DNA of 64,000 nucleotides from Sphingomonas hankookensis (GCF_001619955.1 NZ_LQQO01000034.1:186001-250000), one strand, 5' to 3'. Positions 35,081-44,520 are shown, counted from the first letter of the stretch. The notes: a model not told the origin generated them from the sequence alone. Program-made: numbers and translations.

Positions 35081-36289
35081 ATGAATTACGAATCGACGTC
35101 GATCGCGGGGGACCGCCAGATGCTGACCGGCCCGGACGGCACCAAGCGATCGCGCCACCGCGCGGTCATCGTCGGGATCGTCGTCATCCTGCTGGTCGCC
35201 ATCGGCGCCTTCTGGGCATTCGGTCGCAAGGGCGGCGATGCCCCGGCAGCCAAGGCGCCGCCCGCCGGTGCCGCCGCTGGCGCATTGCCCAAGGTAACCG
35301 TTGTCGTACCCGGCCGCGACACCGTGACCCGTACCGTCACCGGCACCGGTTCGCTGGCCGCCCGGCGCGAGATGCCGGTCGGCGTCGTCGGCGAAGGCGG
35401 GCTCGTCACGCAGGTCCTGGTGGAACCGGGCAGCTGGGTCGGCGCCGGACAGGTGCTGGCCACGGTCGACCGGTCGGTGCAGGCGCAGACCGCCGAGTCG
35501 CTGGCCGCGCAGGTCCGCGTCGCCCGCGCCGACGCGCAGATCGCGCAGACCGAACTCGACCGGTCGAAGCAGCTGGTCGAGCGCGGCTTCGTGTCGCAGG
35601 CCGATATCGACCGCAAGACCGCGACCCGCGACGCCGCCAATGCGCGCGTGAGCGTCGCGCAGGCGCAGCTGGCCGAGACGCAGGCGCGCAACCGCCGGCT
35701 CGACATCCGCGCGCCCGCCGCCGGCCTCGTCCTGACCCGCGCGGTCGAGCCGGGGCAGGTGATCGGCGGGGGCAGCGGCGTGCTGTTCCGCATCGCGATG
35801 GGCGGGCAGATGGAAATGCGCGCGCAGCTGTCCGAAGCCGATCTGGCGACGGTGCGCGCGGGCGTGCCGGCGGAGGTCGTGCCGGTCGGCGACACCCGCG
35901 TGTTCAAGGGGCAGGTGTGGCAGGTCTCGCCGATCATCGACCCGCAGACGCGGCAGGGCATCGCCCGCATCGCGCTGAACTACGACCCGGCGCTGCGGCC
36001 CGGCGGCTTTGCCAGCGCCCGGATCGGTGCCGGCGCGTCGACCGCGCCACTGCTGCCCGAATCGGCGGTGCTGAGCGACGACAAGGGCAGCTATGTCTAT
36101 GTCATCGATGCGCAGGACAAGGCGGTGCGCCGCGACGTGAAGGTCGCCGAGGTATCGGACGAAGGCGCGCTGATCGCGTCGGGCCTGATGGGCGACGAGC
36201 GCGTGGTCGCCAGCGCAGGCGCCTTCCTCAATCCGGGTCAGCAGGTGGTGCCGGTCCGCGCCGCCGCCACCCCCGCCCGCAAGGAATAG
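35081..36289 (+). CDS. RND efflux periplasmic adaptor (membrane fusion) protein
   Basis: 402 residues. A single N-terminal membrane span (about 25-47, HRAVIVGIVVILLVAIGAFWAF) anchors it; then come the barrel-sandwich/lipoyl halves (GEGGLVTQVLVEPGSWVGAGQVLATVD and LDIRAPAAGLVLTRAVEPGQVI), an alpha-hairpin between them with helices rich in Ala/Gln, the beta-barrel (QLSEADLATVRAG) and the membrane-proximal domain. It links the pump downstream (4 bases away) to an outer-membrane channel, which is not encoded here. ATG 35081 is chosen because GGGG lies just upstream; ATG 35072 is also possible. Confidence 0.92.
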   Translation: MNYESTSIAGDRQMLTGPDGTKRSRHRAVIVGIVVILLVAIGAFWAFGRKGGDAPAAKAPPAGAAAGALPKVTVVVPGRDTVTRTVTGTGSLAARREMPVGVVGEGGLVTQVLVEPGSWVGAGQVLATVDRSVQAQTAESLAAQVRVARADAQIAQTELDRSKQLVERGFVSQADIDRKTATRDAANARVSVAQAQLAETQARNRRLDIRAPAAGLVLTRAVEPGQVIGGGSGVLFRIAMGGQMEMRAQLSEADLATVRAGVPAEVVPVGDTRVFKGQVWQVSPIIDPQTRQGIARIALNYDPALRPGGFASARIGAGASTAPLLPESAVLSDDKGSYVYVIDAQDKAVRRDVKVAEVSDEGALIASGLMGDERVVASAGAFLNPGQQVVPVRAAATPARKE

Positions 36290-36293
36290 CGCC

Positions 36294-39200
36294 ATGGGTT
36301 TCCGCAACATATCGGCATGGTCGATCCGCAACCCGGTGCCGCCGCTGGTGCTGTTCCTCGCGCTGACGATCGCGGGGATCGTCAGCTTCATGCGGATGGA
36401 CGTGAACCAGGACCCGGACATCGAATTCCCGGTCGCGATCGTCGTCATCAGCCAGCCAGGCGCCGCCCCGACCGAGCTCGAGACTCAGGTGACGCAGCGG
36501 GTCGAGGCCGCGGTGCGCGCCCTGCAGGGCATCGACCAGATCGAATCGACCGTGACCGAAGGGTCGTCGACCACCGTCATCCAGCTCGACATCGGCACGC
36601 CGATCGACCGCGCGGTCAACGACGTGCGCGAGGCGGTGAACCAGATTCGCAGCCAGCTGCCCGACGGCATCCTCGAACCGCAAATCTATCGCGCCAATAC
36701 GACCGATTCGGATATCGCGTCGTGGACCGCGATCGCCGACGACATGACGCCCGAACAGCTCAGCTGGTATGTCGACAATACGGTGGCCAAGGAATTGCTG
36801 TCGATCGACGGCATGGCGACCGTCGAACGGGTCGGCGGCGTCGACCGTGAAATCCGCGTCACGCTCGACCCCGCGCGGTTGCAGGCGCAGGGGCTGACCG
36901 CATCCCAGGTCAACCAGGCGCTGCGGCAGGTCAATCTGAACGCGGCAGGCGGTCAGGCGGAAATCGCCGGGTCGCAGCAATCGGTCCGCGTGCTGGGCAA
37001 TGCCTCGACCGCCTATGCGCTGTCGCAGACGCAGATCCCGGTCGCCGGCGGACGGTCGATCCGCCTCGCGGACATCGCCGATGTCCGCGACGCCTATGCC
37101 GAGCCCAAGAGCCGCGCCGAATATAATGGCCGTCCGGTGCTGGCGTTCGACATCAAGCGTGCCAAGGGCGCGTCCGACGTCACCGTCTTCCACGAAGCGG
37201 AAAAGAAGCTCGCCGAGCTGCAGAAGCGCAACCCGCAGGTCCGCTTCGCCCTGCTGTCCAATTCGGTCGAGTTCACCGAAACCCAATATCATTCGGCGAT
37301 GACTGCGATGTACGAGGGCGCGCTGCTCGCGATCGTCGTCGTGTTCATCTTCCTGCGCGACTGGCGCGCGACCTTCATCTCGGCACTGGCCATCCCGTTG
37401 TCGGCGATCCCCGCCTTCTGGTTCATGGACATGCTGGGCTTCACGCTCAACCAGATGACGCTGCTGGCGCTCAGTCTGGTCGCGGGCGTGCTGGTCGACG
37501 ATGCGATCGTGGAGATCGAGAATATCGTCCGGCACATGCGGATGGGCAAATCCGCCTATCAGGCATCGATCGATGCGGCGGACGAGATCGGCATCGCCGT
37601 GCTGGCGACCACGATGGCGATCGTCGCGGTCTTCCTGCCGGTCGGCCTGATGCCGGGTATTTCGGGCCAGTTCTTCAAGAATTTCGGCCTGACCGTCGTC
37701 GCGTCGGTGTTGATGAGCCTTGCCGTCGCGCGGCTCATCACCCCGATGATCGCCGCCTATTTCCTGAAGGCCCACGGCACCGCCAGCCATGGCGAAGGCT
37801 GGCTGATGGACCGCTATATGGGCGTGCTGCGCTGGACGCTGCGCCATCGCTGGTCGACGGTCGTCGCCGCCATCGCCGCGCTGGCGCTGACCGTCGTCAT
37901 GTTCATGGTCCTGCCCCAGACGTTCCAGCCGCCGCAGGATCGCGAGCGGGTGACCGCGACGGTCGAAATGGTCCCCGGCACCACGCTGGAACAGACCGCC
38001 GCCGTCGTGAAGCGGGTCGAACGGCTGCTCGCGTCGCAGCCGATGGTGAAGTCGGTCTATTCGTCGAGCTATGCCGGCAATGGCCGCGTCACCGCCGAGC
38101 TGATCGACAAACCCAGCTTCGGCGAGCGCGTCCGCCACAGGTTTGGCCTGCTGGACGACGAGGAATTTGCCGCCAAGCGAACGGTCAAGAGCACCGAGTT
38201 CGAACGCGGCCTCGCGCCCCAATTGGCGGCGATCCCCGATGCGCGCGTGTCGTTCCGGTCGCAGTTCGGCTGGGGCGGCTCCAGCCGCGACCTGTCGATT
38301 ACGCTGGGCGGTGACGATCCGGCGAAGCTGAACGAAACCGCGAACAAGCTGGTCAAGGAGATGGAGAAGCTGCCGATGATCGTGGCGCCGCGCGTGTCGG
38401 GCGATCTGAAGCGTCCGGAAATCATCATCCGCCCGCGCAGCGACCTCGCCGCCAGCCTCGGCGTCACCACCGCCGCGCTGTCGGGTGCGATCCGCATCGC
38501 GACGCTGGGCGATATCGACCAGAACAGCGCGCGCTTCTCCTTGAGCGACCGGCAGATTCCGATCCGGGTCGCGCTGTCGCGCGATGCCCGCTCGCGGCTG
38601 TCGACGATCCAGAACCTGCCGTTGCCGACCGCCAATGGCGGATCGGTCCCGCTGTCGGTCGTCGCCGATATCGGCTTCGGCGCCGGCCCGACCAAGATCG
38701 ACCGCATCAACCAGCAGCGGCGCCTGGTCGTCGGTGCCGACCTGGCCCCCGGTGTCGTGTCGGGTGTCGCGATGAAGGCGATCCATCAGCTGCCGACGAT
38801 GCAGAACCTTCCGCTGGGCGTCACCGAACTGACCGTCGGTCAGGCGAAGTGGCAGGGCGAGATGATCCAGAACTTCATCGTCGCGGTGATTTCGGGCATC
38901 TTCCTCGTCTTCGCGGTGCTGGTGCTGCTCTACAAGCGGGTCATGCCGCCCTTCGTGAACATGGGGTCGCTGTTCCTGGCGCCGCTGGGCGGCCTGCTGG
39001 CGCTGTGGGTGACGGGCAACCCGATCTCGATGCCGGTCTATATCGGGCTGCTGATGCTGCTCGGCATCGTCGCCAAGAACTCGATCCTGCTGATCGACTT
39101 CGCGCTGGAGGAGATGGAGAAGGGCGTCGAGAAGGAGGTCGCGATCCTCGATGCCGGGCACAAGCGGGCGCAGCCGATCGTGATGACCACGGTCGCGATG

Positions 39201-39491
39201 GTCGCCGGCATGGTGCCGACCGCACTGGCGCTTTCGGGCGATTCGTCCTTCCGCGGGCCGATGGGGATCACCGTGATCGGCGGCCTGACGCTGTCGACGC
39301 TGCTGACGCTGCTGATCGTGCCGGGCGCGTTCAGCCTGGCGGTCGGCCTCGAACGCTGGATCGGCCCGCGCCTGTCGCGGCGCCTGCTGACCTATCGTCC
39401 GGGCGATGCCGATGGCCTGGCGATCGACCACAAGCCCGGTGCGCCGCTGCCGCCGGGTGATGGGCCGAAGTCGCTGCCGGCGGCGGAGTAA
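36294..39491 (+). CDS. RND multidrug efflux transporter (AcrB/HAE1 family)
   Basis: 1065-residue inner-membrane proton antiporter with 12 spans and two large periplasmic loops. TM1 is at about 12-32 (PVPPLVLFLALTIAGIVSFM), the first loop begins with QDPDIEFPVAIVVISQPGA, the TM4 proton-relay aspartates are in AGVLVDDAIVEIENIVRHM, and a second repeat starts near 530 (RWSTVVAAIAALALTVVMFMVLPQ). It forms the pump with the adaptor encoded immediately upstream. The substrates cannot be read from sequence. The gene is not followed by a TolC-type channel gene, so it must borrow one. Confidence 0.94.
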   Translation: MGFRNISAWSIRNPVPPLVLFLALTIAGIVSFMRMDVNQDPDIEFPVAIVVISQPGAAPTELETQVTQRVEAAVRALQGIDQIESTVTEGSSTTVIQLDIGTPIDRAVNDVREAVNQIRSQLPDGILEPQIYRANTTDSDIASWTAIADDMTPEQLSWYVDNTVAKELLSIDGMATVERVGGVDREIRVTLDPARLQAQGLTASQVNQALRQVNLNAAGGQAEIAGSQQSVRVLGNASTAYALSQTQIPVAGGRSIRLADIADVRDAYAEPKSRAEYNGRPVLAFDIKRAKGASDVTVFHEAEKKLAELQKRNPQVRFALLSNSVEFTETQYHSAMTAMYEGALLAIVVVFIFLRDWRATFISALAIPLSAIPAFWFMDMLGFTLNQMTLLALSLVAGVLVDDAIVEIENIVRHMRMGKSAYQASIDAADEIGIAVLATTMAIVAVFLPVGLMPGISGQFFKNFGLTVVASVLMSLAVARLITPMIAAYFLKAHGTASHGEGWLMDRYMGVLRWTLRHRWSTVVAAIAALALTVVMFMVLPQTFQPPQDRERVTATVEMVPGTTLEQTAAVVKRVERLLASQPMVKSVYSSSYAGNGRVTAELIDKPSFGERVRHRFGLLDDEEFAAKRTVKSTEFERGLAPQLAAIPDARVSFRSQFGWGGSSRDLSITLGGDDPAKLNETANKLVKEMEKLPMIVAPRVSGDLKRPEIIIRPRSDLAASLGVTTAALSGAIRIATLGDIDQNSARFSLSDRQIPIRVALSRDARSRLSTIQNLPLPTANGGSVPLSVVADIGFGAGPTKIDRINQQRRLVVGADLAPGVVSGVAMKAIHQLPTMQNLPLGVTELTVGQAKWQGEMIQNFIVAVISGIFLVFAVLVLLYKRVMPPFVNMGSLFLAPLGGLLALWVTGNPISMPVYIGLLMLLGIVAKNSILLIDFALEEMEKGVEKEVAILDAGHKRAQPIVMTTVAMVAGMVPTALALSGDSSFRGPMGITVIGGLTLSTLLTLLIVPGAFSLAVGLERWIGPRLSRRLLTYRPGDADGLAIDHKPGAPLPPGDGPKSLPAAE

Positions 39492-39548
39492 GTCGGCTTT
39501 CCCCCGTTCGGCCAGACCGGACGGGGATGGAACCCGCCCGGCCCCAAG

Positions 39549-39632
39549 CGTCACCCCAGCGCAGGCTGGGGTCTCCCGGTGACAGCACGCAGCAAGAGCC
39601 GCAGGAGACCCCAGCCTTCGCTGGGGTGACGT
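39549..39632. repeat. REP-like palindrome, type B, copy 4
   Basis: GCGTCACCCCAGCGCAGGCTGGGGTCTCC and GGAGACCCCAGCCTTCGCTGGGGTGACG read as near-perfect reverse complements on either side of a short loop containing GTGACAGCACGCAGCAAGAG. The loop resembles that of the copy at 11408 (GTAGCACGCAGCAGGAAC), so loops are shared within the family. It lies between the RND pump and the DUF445 gene. Confidence 0.75.
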
Positions 39633-39696
39633 ATTTGAGTGGGGGCGGCGTACCGCTCCTATTGAACTTTCCGGCCATCCGGCGATTGTTTCGGGG

Positions 39697-40956
39697 ATGG
39701 CATCCCCTCTCACCCGCGCCGGCGATGCGGTTCCCGTTCCGCTCCGCCGGATGCGGCGGCTGGCCACGTTCATGCTGGTGGCGATGGCCGCGCTGTTCCT
39801 GCTGTCGCGGCGGATGGAAGGCGTCCATCCCGCCTGGGGCTTCGTGCAGTCCTTTGCCGAAGCGGCGATGGTCGGTGGCCTTGCCGACTGGTTCGCGGTC
39901 ACCGCGCTGTTCCGCCATCCGCTCGGCCTGCCGATCCCGCATACCGCGATCATCCCGCGCAACAAGGACCGGATCGGCGATACGCTGGCCGCGTTCCTGC
40001 GCGACAATTTCCTGACGGCGCGGGTCGTTGCGCGGCGGATGCACCGGGTGGATGCGGCGGGGGCGGCGGGCAAGTGGCTGGCCGATCCGGCAGCGCGCAG
40101 CGGGCGGCTGCGCCATGGCGCGTCGCGGCTGGCGGTCAATGTCCTCGAAGGGCTCGACCCCGACCAGTTCGGGACGATGGTGCGCGGTGCGCTGGCCAAC
40201 CGGCTGCGCGCGATGCAGGTGTCGCCCGCACTCGGCCGCACGCTGGAGGCGGCGATCGCCGACGACCGGCACCTGCCGCTGGTCGATGCGATCATCCGCT
40301 GGACGTCCAAGACGTTGGACGCGAACGAGGAACTGGTCCGCGCGATGATCCAGAAGCGCGCCGGGGCGGTGCTGCGCTGGACCGGCCTCGACGAGACGCT
40401 GGCGACGTCGGTGGTGCGCGGCCTGCACAAGATGCTGGCTGAAGTCGCCGAGGACCCGGCTCACCCACTGCGCGCGAAGGCGAATGAGGGCCTCGCGCTG
40501 CTGGCGCACGACCTGCAACATTCGCCGGAGATGCAGGCGAAGGTCGAGCGGTTGAAGAACGACCTGATCGACAATCCCGCGCTCGCCGGATGGTGGATGG
40601 GGGTGTGGGAAAAGATTCGCGGCGGCATGCTGCGCGCCGCGCGCGATCCCGACCGCGCGCTCGCCGGGCCGATCGGTGAGGCGATGCGCCAGCTCGGCCG
40701 GACGCTCCAGTCCGATCCGGTGCTGAAAGCCAAGGTCAACCGCTTCGCCCGCCGTGCGGTGGTCGGCGCGGTCGCCGATTATGGCGACGGCATCGTCCGG
40801 CTGGTGTCGGACACGGTACGCGGCTGGGATGCGCAGACGATCACCGGCCGGCTGGAAAACGCGGTCGGTCGCGACCTGCAATATATCCGCATCAACGGCA
40901 CGCTGGTCGGCGGCATGGTCGGGCTGGCGATCCATGTGGTTGATGTTTGGTTGTAA
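39697..40956 (+). CDS. DUF445 (YjiN-like) membrane protein
   Basis: 419 residues of the DUF445 family. There is one membrane span near the N-terminus (about 22-39, LATFMLVAMAALFLLS), the family signature FAEAAMVGGLADWFAVTALFRHPLGLPIPHTAIIPRNKDRIG at about 50-95 (described here by its ends), a long helical middle, and a second hydrophobic segment at the C-terminus (INGTLVGGMVGLAIHVVDVW). Its topology suggests both ends in the inner membrane with a large domain between. Function is unknown. It has its own gap upstream with a type B palindrome, and pdeM follows after a type A palindrome. Confidence 0.9.
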   Translation: MASPLTRAGDAVPVPLRRMRRLATFMLVAMAALFLLSRRMEGVHPAWGFVQSFAEAAMVGGLADWFAVTALFRHPLGLPIPHTAIIPRNKDRIGDTLAAFLRDNFLTARVVARRMHRVDAAGAAGKWLADPAARSGRLRHGASRLAVNVLEGLDPDQFGTMVRGALANRLRAMQVSPALGRTLEAAIADDRHLPLVDAIIRWTSKTLDANEELVRAMIQKRAGAVLRWTGLDETLATSVVRGLHKMLAEVAEDPAHPLRAKANEGLALLAHDLQHSPEMQAKVERLKNDLIDNPALAGWWMGVWEKIRGGMLRAARDPDRALAGPIGEAMRQLGRTLQSDPVLKAKVNRFARRAVVGAVADYGDGIVRLVSDTVRGWDAQTITGRLENAVGRDLQYIRINGTLVGGMVGLAIHVVDVWL

Positions 40957-40978
40957 GAGCGGGGGTGCTTACACATAC

Positions 40979-41062
40979 CGTCACCCCGGGCTTGACCCGG
41001 GGTCCCGCTTCTTCCCGCGGCTAGAAGAAGAAGCGGGACCCCGGATCAAGTCCGGGGTGACG
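40979..41062. repeat. REP-like palindrome, type A, copy 3
   Basis: Arms GTCACCCCGGGCTTGACCCGGGGTCCCGCTTCTT and AAGAAGCGGGACCCCGGATCAAGTCCGGGGTGAC pair over about 33 bases with a small mismatch. It lies between DUF445 and pdeM; a second copy in the same orientation lies just after pdeM. Confidence 0.8.
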
Positions 41063-41143
41063 ATTGGGTTGGGGCAGTGCCGCAAACACGATCGTTACGC
41101 CCCCGCGGCTTGAGCGCCACACGCGCTGCGCTATAGGCATGCC

Positions 41144-41806
41144 ATGGTTCGCCTTTCGTTCGCCGGCCACGCCTTTGCCGCCCTCCCGGCCGGTGCCCTG
41201 TACTGGCCGGCGCGGCGCGCGTTGCTGCTGGCCGACCTGCATTTCGAAAAGGCCAGCTGGTTCGCGCAGTTCGGGCAGATGCTGCCGCCCTATGACACCC
41301 TTGAAACGCTGGCCGGGATCGAGGCGGTGGTCTCCCGGACGCAGCCGGCGGAAATCTGGTGCCTGGGCGACAGTTTCCACGATATCGGCGGGTGCGACCG
41401 GCTGTCGGAAGAGGCGCAGGCCCGGTTGCGTGCGCTGACCGGCGGGGTCGACTGGACGTGGATCACCGGCAACCATGACCGGATCGTCGCCGACCATTGC
41501 GGCGGGCGGTTGGTCGACGAGGCAGTGGTCGACGGCGTGGTGCTACGCCACGAAGCCGATCCGGCCGAGCCACGTCCCGAATTGTCCGGCCATTTCCATC
41601 CCAAGCTGCGGGTGAAGCTGCGCGGGCGCGGCGTATCGCGGCGCTGTTTCGTCGCGACCGCCAGCAAGCTGATCCTGCCGGCGTTCGGATCGTTGACCGG
41701 CGGGCTGGACGCGCATCATCCGGAGATCGTGCGCGCGGTCGGGACCGGCGCAGAGGCGCTGATCGCGCTGGAGGACCGGCTGCTGCGCTTTCCGATCGCG
41801 GCGTGA
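41144..41806 (+). CDS. pdeM: PdeM-like metallophosphoesterase (ligase-associated DNA damage response endonuclease)
   Basis: 220 residues with the calcineurin-like metal motifs in order: LLADLHFEK near residue 28 (DxH), CLGDSFHD near 70 (GD), ITGNHDR near 107 (GNHD), and ELSGHFHPK near 145 (GHxH). These and the ending of the protein match the ligase-associated endonuclease PdeM group, usually encoded with an ATP-dependent DNA ligase, an exonuclease and a Lhr-type helicase; none of those is present here, so this copy stands alone. It is bracketed by two type A palindromes in the same orientation. The start ATG 41144 has no strong ribosome site. Confidence 0.85.
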   Translation: MVRLSFAGHAFAALPAGALYWPARRALLLADLHFEKASWFAQFGQMLPPYDTLETLAGIEAVVSRTQPAEIWCLGDSFHDIGGCDRLSEEAQARLRALTGGVDWTWITGNHDRIVADHCGGRLVDEAVVDGVVLRHEADPAEPRPELSGHFHPKLRVKLRGRGVSRRCFVATASKLILPAFGSLTGGLDAHHPEIVRAVGTGAEALIALEDRLLRFPIAA

Positions 41807-41820
41807 ATCCTGCTTTTCAC

Positions 41821-41906
41821 GTCACCCCGGGCTTGACGCGGGGTCCCGCTTTTTATCTGCCGCGCGAAAAATAAGAAGCGGGACCCCCGATCAAGTCCGG
41901 GGTGAC
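41821..41906. repeat. REP-like palindrome, type A, copy 4
   Basis: Same type as the copy before pdeM, with arms GTCACCCCGGGCTTGACGCGGGG and CCCCCGATCAAGTCCGGGGTGAC and a centre of TTTTTATCTGCCGCGCG. It lies between the converging pdeM and zinc-ribbon genes. Confidence 0.75.
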
Positions 41907-41940
41907 GATGGGGGGAGGTAGCGCGCTGTGCCCGACCGTC

Positions 41941-42771
41941 TTACAGCCCCGAAGCGAAACTCAGTTCGAGTTCCTTGGCGTTCGCCGGCACGTCCAGCGC
42001 GGCGCTGTTGAAGCTCAGGCTCCCGCTCGGCCCGATGACCCGCGTCTGCGGCTTGATCGTCCAGCTATAGACGTCGCGGTTCTGGCTGTCCTTCAACACT
42101 GCGCGAATGTCGGGAATGCGCTGGCGGCTGCCGGTTTCGTTGATGATCCGCCCCGACACCGCGAACAGTTCGTTGCCGCTCGACAGCAGGCGGCGTTCGG
42201 GCGTGTTGATCGCGAATTTCAGCGCGTCGCTGGCGCTCGACGCGATCGGCAGGCCGAGCTGTTCGGCGATGCCGGGCGTTCCGGTGTAGAGGATGCCGCC
42301 ACAGGCCGCGAGCATCGCGACGCCGGCGGCGACCGCGATGGCGGTGCGGCGGCGCGCCGGGTTGCGGCGCGGCACGAACGGGGCCTGATGGGCGAAGGCG
42401 TTGATCGGTTCGCCCCGCTCGGCGCGTTCGGCCTCCGGATCGACATAGCAGCGCGGTTCGGTGCTGCGCGCGCGCAGCGGCGCGGGACGCGGCGCTTCGG
42501 CATAGGGCGCGTCGGGCGTCGCCGCCGGCGCCACCGGCGGCGCGCTGCGCGGACGGGGGGCGTCGGCAGCCGCATCGGCCATCGCCGGCTGGGCCACGCG
42601 CGCCGGCTCGCTAGGCGGGGTGACCGCGGCGGTGGTGCCGAGGTCAAGCATCGCGGGCGGCTGGAACCAGCTATGCCGGCAACCGGCGCAACGCACGGTG
42701 CGCCCGGCCGGTCCGATCGCGGAATCGGCGACCAGATAGCGCATATGGCATTGCGTACATTCGAGGATCAT
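41941..42771 (-). CDS. Zinc-ribbon membrane protein (MJ0042-type finger plus DUF3426-like domain)
   Basis: 276 residues. The N-terminus holds a zinc ribbon with C5, C8, C28 and C31 (ECTQCHMRY ... RCAGCRHSW), of the MJ0042 type, followed by an Ala/Pro-rich linker, a membrane span at about 143-163 (AIAVAAGVAMLAACGGILYTG), and a C-terminal periplasmic domain (FAVSGRIINETGSRQRIPDIRAVL) resembling DUF3426. Such proteins are common in proteobacteria and usually lie beside ftsE/ftsX in sphingomonads, as here, where it diverges from ftsE. Its role is unknown. ATG 42771 is chosen because the ribbon begins at once; the frame runs to 42966 without family similarity. Confidence 0.88.
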   Translation of the reverse strand: MILECTQCHMRYLVADSAIGPAGRTVRCAGCRHSWFQPPAMLDLGTTAAVTPPSEPARVAQPAMADAAADAPRPRSAPPVAPAATPDAPYAEAPRPAPLRARSTEPRCYVDPEAERAERGEPINAFAHQAPFVPRRNPARRRTAIAVAAGVAMLAACGGILYTGTPGIAEQLGLPIASSASDALKFAINTPERRLLSSGNELFAVSGRIINETGSRQRIPDIRAVLKDSQNRDVYSWTIKPQTRVIGPSGSLSFNSAALDVPANAKELELSFASGL

Positions 42772-42955
42772 CGTCCCCTGCCCCCTGCATGGGCCGCGCC
42801 GGGCCGCCAACCTGCGGAGCCAACTGGGCGCGACTATAATCCGAGCGCCGAATCTACGGCGGGTTGGCGGTCCATGGCAAGGCGCGATTGCGTGATGCTT
42901 GAGACAATCGCGACCTTGTGCGATGGGCGGAAGACCGGTGGAAGCAAGGGCGCCC

Positions 42956-43642
42956 GTGGCCAGCATCGTTCAGTTCGAAAATGTCGGCCTTCGCTATGGT
43001 CAGGGGCCGGAAACGCTGAGCGATGTCAGCTTCACGCTCAGTGCCGGGACGTTCCATTTCCTGGTCGGCGCATCGGGCGCGGGCAAGACGTCGCTGCTGC
43101 GCCTGCTCTATCTGTCGCAGCGGCCCAGTCGGGGCGTCATCCGCCTGTTCGGCGAGGATATGGTGACCTCGCCGCGCGGTCGCCTGCCAGGGTTTCGCCG
43201 CCGCATCGGCGTGGTGTTCCAGGATTTCCGGCTGGTGCCGCACCTCTCGGCACGCGACAATATCGCGCTGCCGCTGCGGGTTGCGGGTATGCCGGAGGAG
43301 GACATTGCCGAGCCGGTGGGGGAGATGCTGGCCTGGGTGGGCTTAAGCGATCGCGCCGATGCGCGTCCGCCGACGCTGTCGGGCGGGGAGCAGCAGCGCG
43401 TCGCCATCGCCCGCGCGGTCATCAACCGGCCCGAAATCCTCGTCGCCGACGAACCGACCGGCAATGTCGATCCCGACATGGCCGAACGGTTGCTGAAGCT
43501 GTTCGCCTCGCTTAACCGGCTGGGCACAACGGTTGTCATGGCGACGCACGACCACCATTTGCTCGACCGCGTACCGGATGCCCGGCTGATGCAGCTCGAT
43601 CGCGGGCGGCTGGTCGATCCCTTTGTCGCAGGCGCGGCATGA
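42956..43642 (+). CDS. ftsE: Cell-division ATP-binding protein FtsE
   Basis: ABC-type ATPase, 228 residues. Walker A GASGAGKTSLL lies at about 38-48, the Q-loop in VVFQDFRLVPHLS, the signature LSGGEQQRVAIARA at about 142-155, and Walker B ILVADEPTGNVDP. With FtsX it controls periplasmic peptidoglycan hydrolases (EnvC-type activators in E. coli) at the septum. The best start is GTG 42956 (VASIVQFENV), 8 bases after AAGGG; ATG 42923 is an alternative. The stop overlaps the ftsX ATG. The EnvC-like protein encoded at 22.3 kb is the likely periplasmic target. Confidence 0.94.
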   Translation: MASIVQFENVGLRYGQGPETLSDVSFTLSAGTFHFLVGASGAGKTSLLRLLYLSQRPSRGVIRLFGEDMVTSPRGRLPGFRRRIGVVFQDFRLVPHLSARDNIALPLRVAGMPEEDIAEPVGEMLAWVGLSDRADARPPTLSGGEQQRVAIARAVINRPEILVADEPTGNVDPDMAERLLKLFASLNRLGTTVVMATHDHHLLDRVPDARLMQLDRGRLVDPFVAGAA

Positions 43643-44520
43643 CCGCACGCTCGGCCGCACAGCCGCTGCTCGACGACCGGCAGGGGCGCCGCGCGATGGT
43701 GTGGATCATGGCGATCATGATCTTCCTGACGACGCTGAGCGCCGCGCTCGGCCTATCGACGCGCAATGCCGGGGGGGCGCTCGACCGCCAGCTGGCCGCG
43801 CGACTGACGGTGCAGGTGATCGAAGGCGACGCCGCCCGGCGCGATGCCGAGGTCGTCCGGCTGCTGGCGCGGCTCAAGGCCTCGGCCGACGTCGCCCGCG
43901 CGGCGGAGGTCGACCGTGCCCGCCTCGCCGAATTGCTGCGACCCTGGCTGGGCGAGGCGGGGCTGGACGCCGACCTGCCGATGCCGGCGATGATCGACGT
44001 CGACCTGCGCAGCGGCGACGACGCGGCGGTCGCGCGGGTCGAGGCGCTGGCCAAGGGCGTCGGCGCAGGCATCCGGGTGGACCGCCATGCGACGTGGCTC
44101 GCCCCGGTGCGCAGCTTCGTTGGCGCGATCGGGCTAACCGCGTTCGGACTGGTGCTGGTGATGGCCAGCGCAACCGCCGCCGTCGTGCTGCTCGTGGCAC
44201 GCGCAGGGCTTGATACGCATCGCGGAACGATCGACATCCTGCATATGCTGGGTTCGACCGACCTTCAGATCGCACGCCTGTTCCAGCGCCGCATCGGGCA
44301 GGATACGCTGACCGGTGGGCTGATCGGCGCGCTGGCGGGCGCGCTGGTGATCGTGGCGCTCGGCGAACGCATGGCGACGCTCGAATCGCAGCTGGCCGAC
44401 GGCGTGACGCTGGCGGGTGCCGACTGGGCGCTGATCGCCGCCCTGCCCTTCGCCTTTACCGGCCTTGCGATGCTGGCGGCGCGGATCGCGGTGCTGCGGC
44501 GACTGGCGCGGGTGCTGTGA
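43639..44520 (+). CDS. ftsX: Cell-division permease-like protein FtsX
   Basis: 293 residues with four membrane spans: TM1 at about 20-40 (MVWIMAIMIFLTTLSAALGL), a periplasmic loop of about 115 residues, TM2 at about 165-190 (AIGLTAFGLVLVMASATAAVVLLVA), and two further spans at about 215-240 and 265-285. The segment RGTIDILHMLGSTDLQIARLF is the conserved cytoplasmic coupling loop. It partners FtsE, whose stop codon it overlaps; its own stop overlaps the next start. Confidence 0.92.
   Translation: MTARSAAQPLLDDRQGRRAMVWIMAIMIFLTTLSAALGLSTRNAGGALDRQLAARLTVQVIEGDAARRDAEVVRLLARLKASADVARAAEVDRARLAELLRPWLGEAGLDADLPMPAMIDVDLRSGDDAAVARVEALAKGVGAGIRVDRHATWLAPVRSFVGAIGLTAFGLVLVMASATAAVVLLVARAGLDTHRGTIDILHMLGSTDLQIARLFQRRIGQDTLTGGLIGALAGALVIVALGERMATLESQLADGVTLAGADWALIAALPFAFTGLAMLAARIAVLRRLARVL

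Noticed and set aside
35081..39491. Complete tripartite efflux system
   Set aside because: Only adaptor and pump are present; no outer-membrane channel gene is in the window.
36228..40430. 1400-codon open frame on the minus strand
   Set aside because: It is antisense to the RND pump and DUF445 genes, with biased RDGQR composition and no ribosome site; a codon-bias shadow.
41144..41806. A DNA repair or defence island around pdeM
   Set aside because: The gene is alone; no ligase, helicase, exonuclease, nuclease or restriction gene lies nearby.
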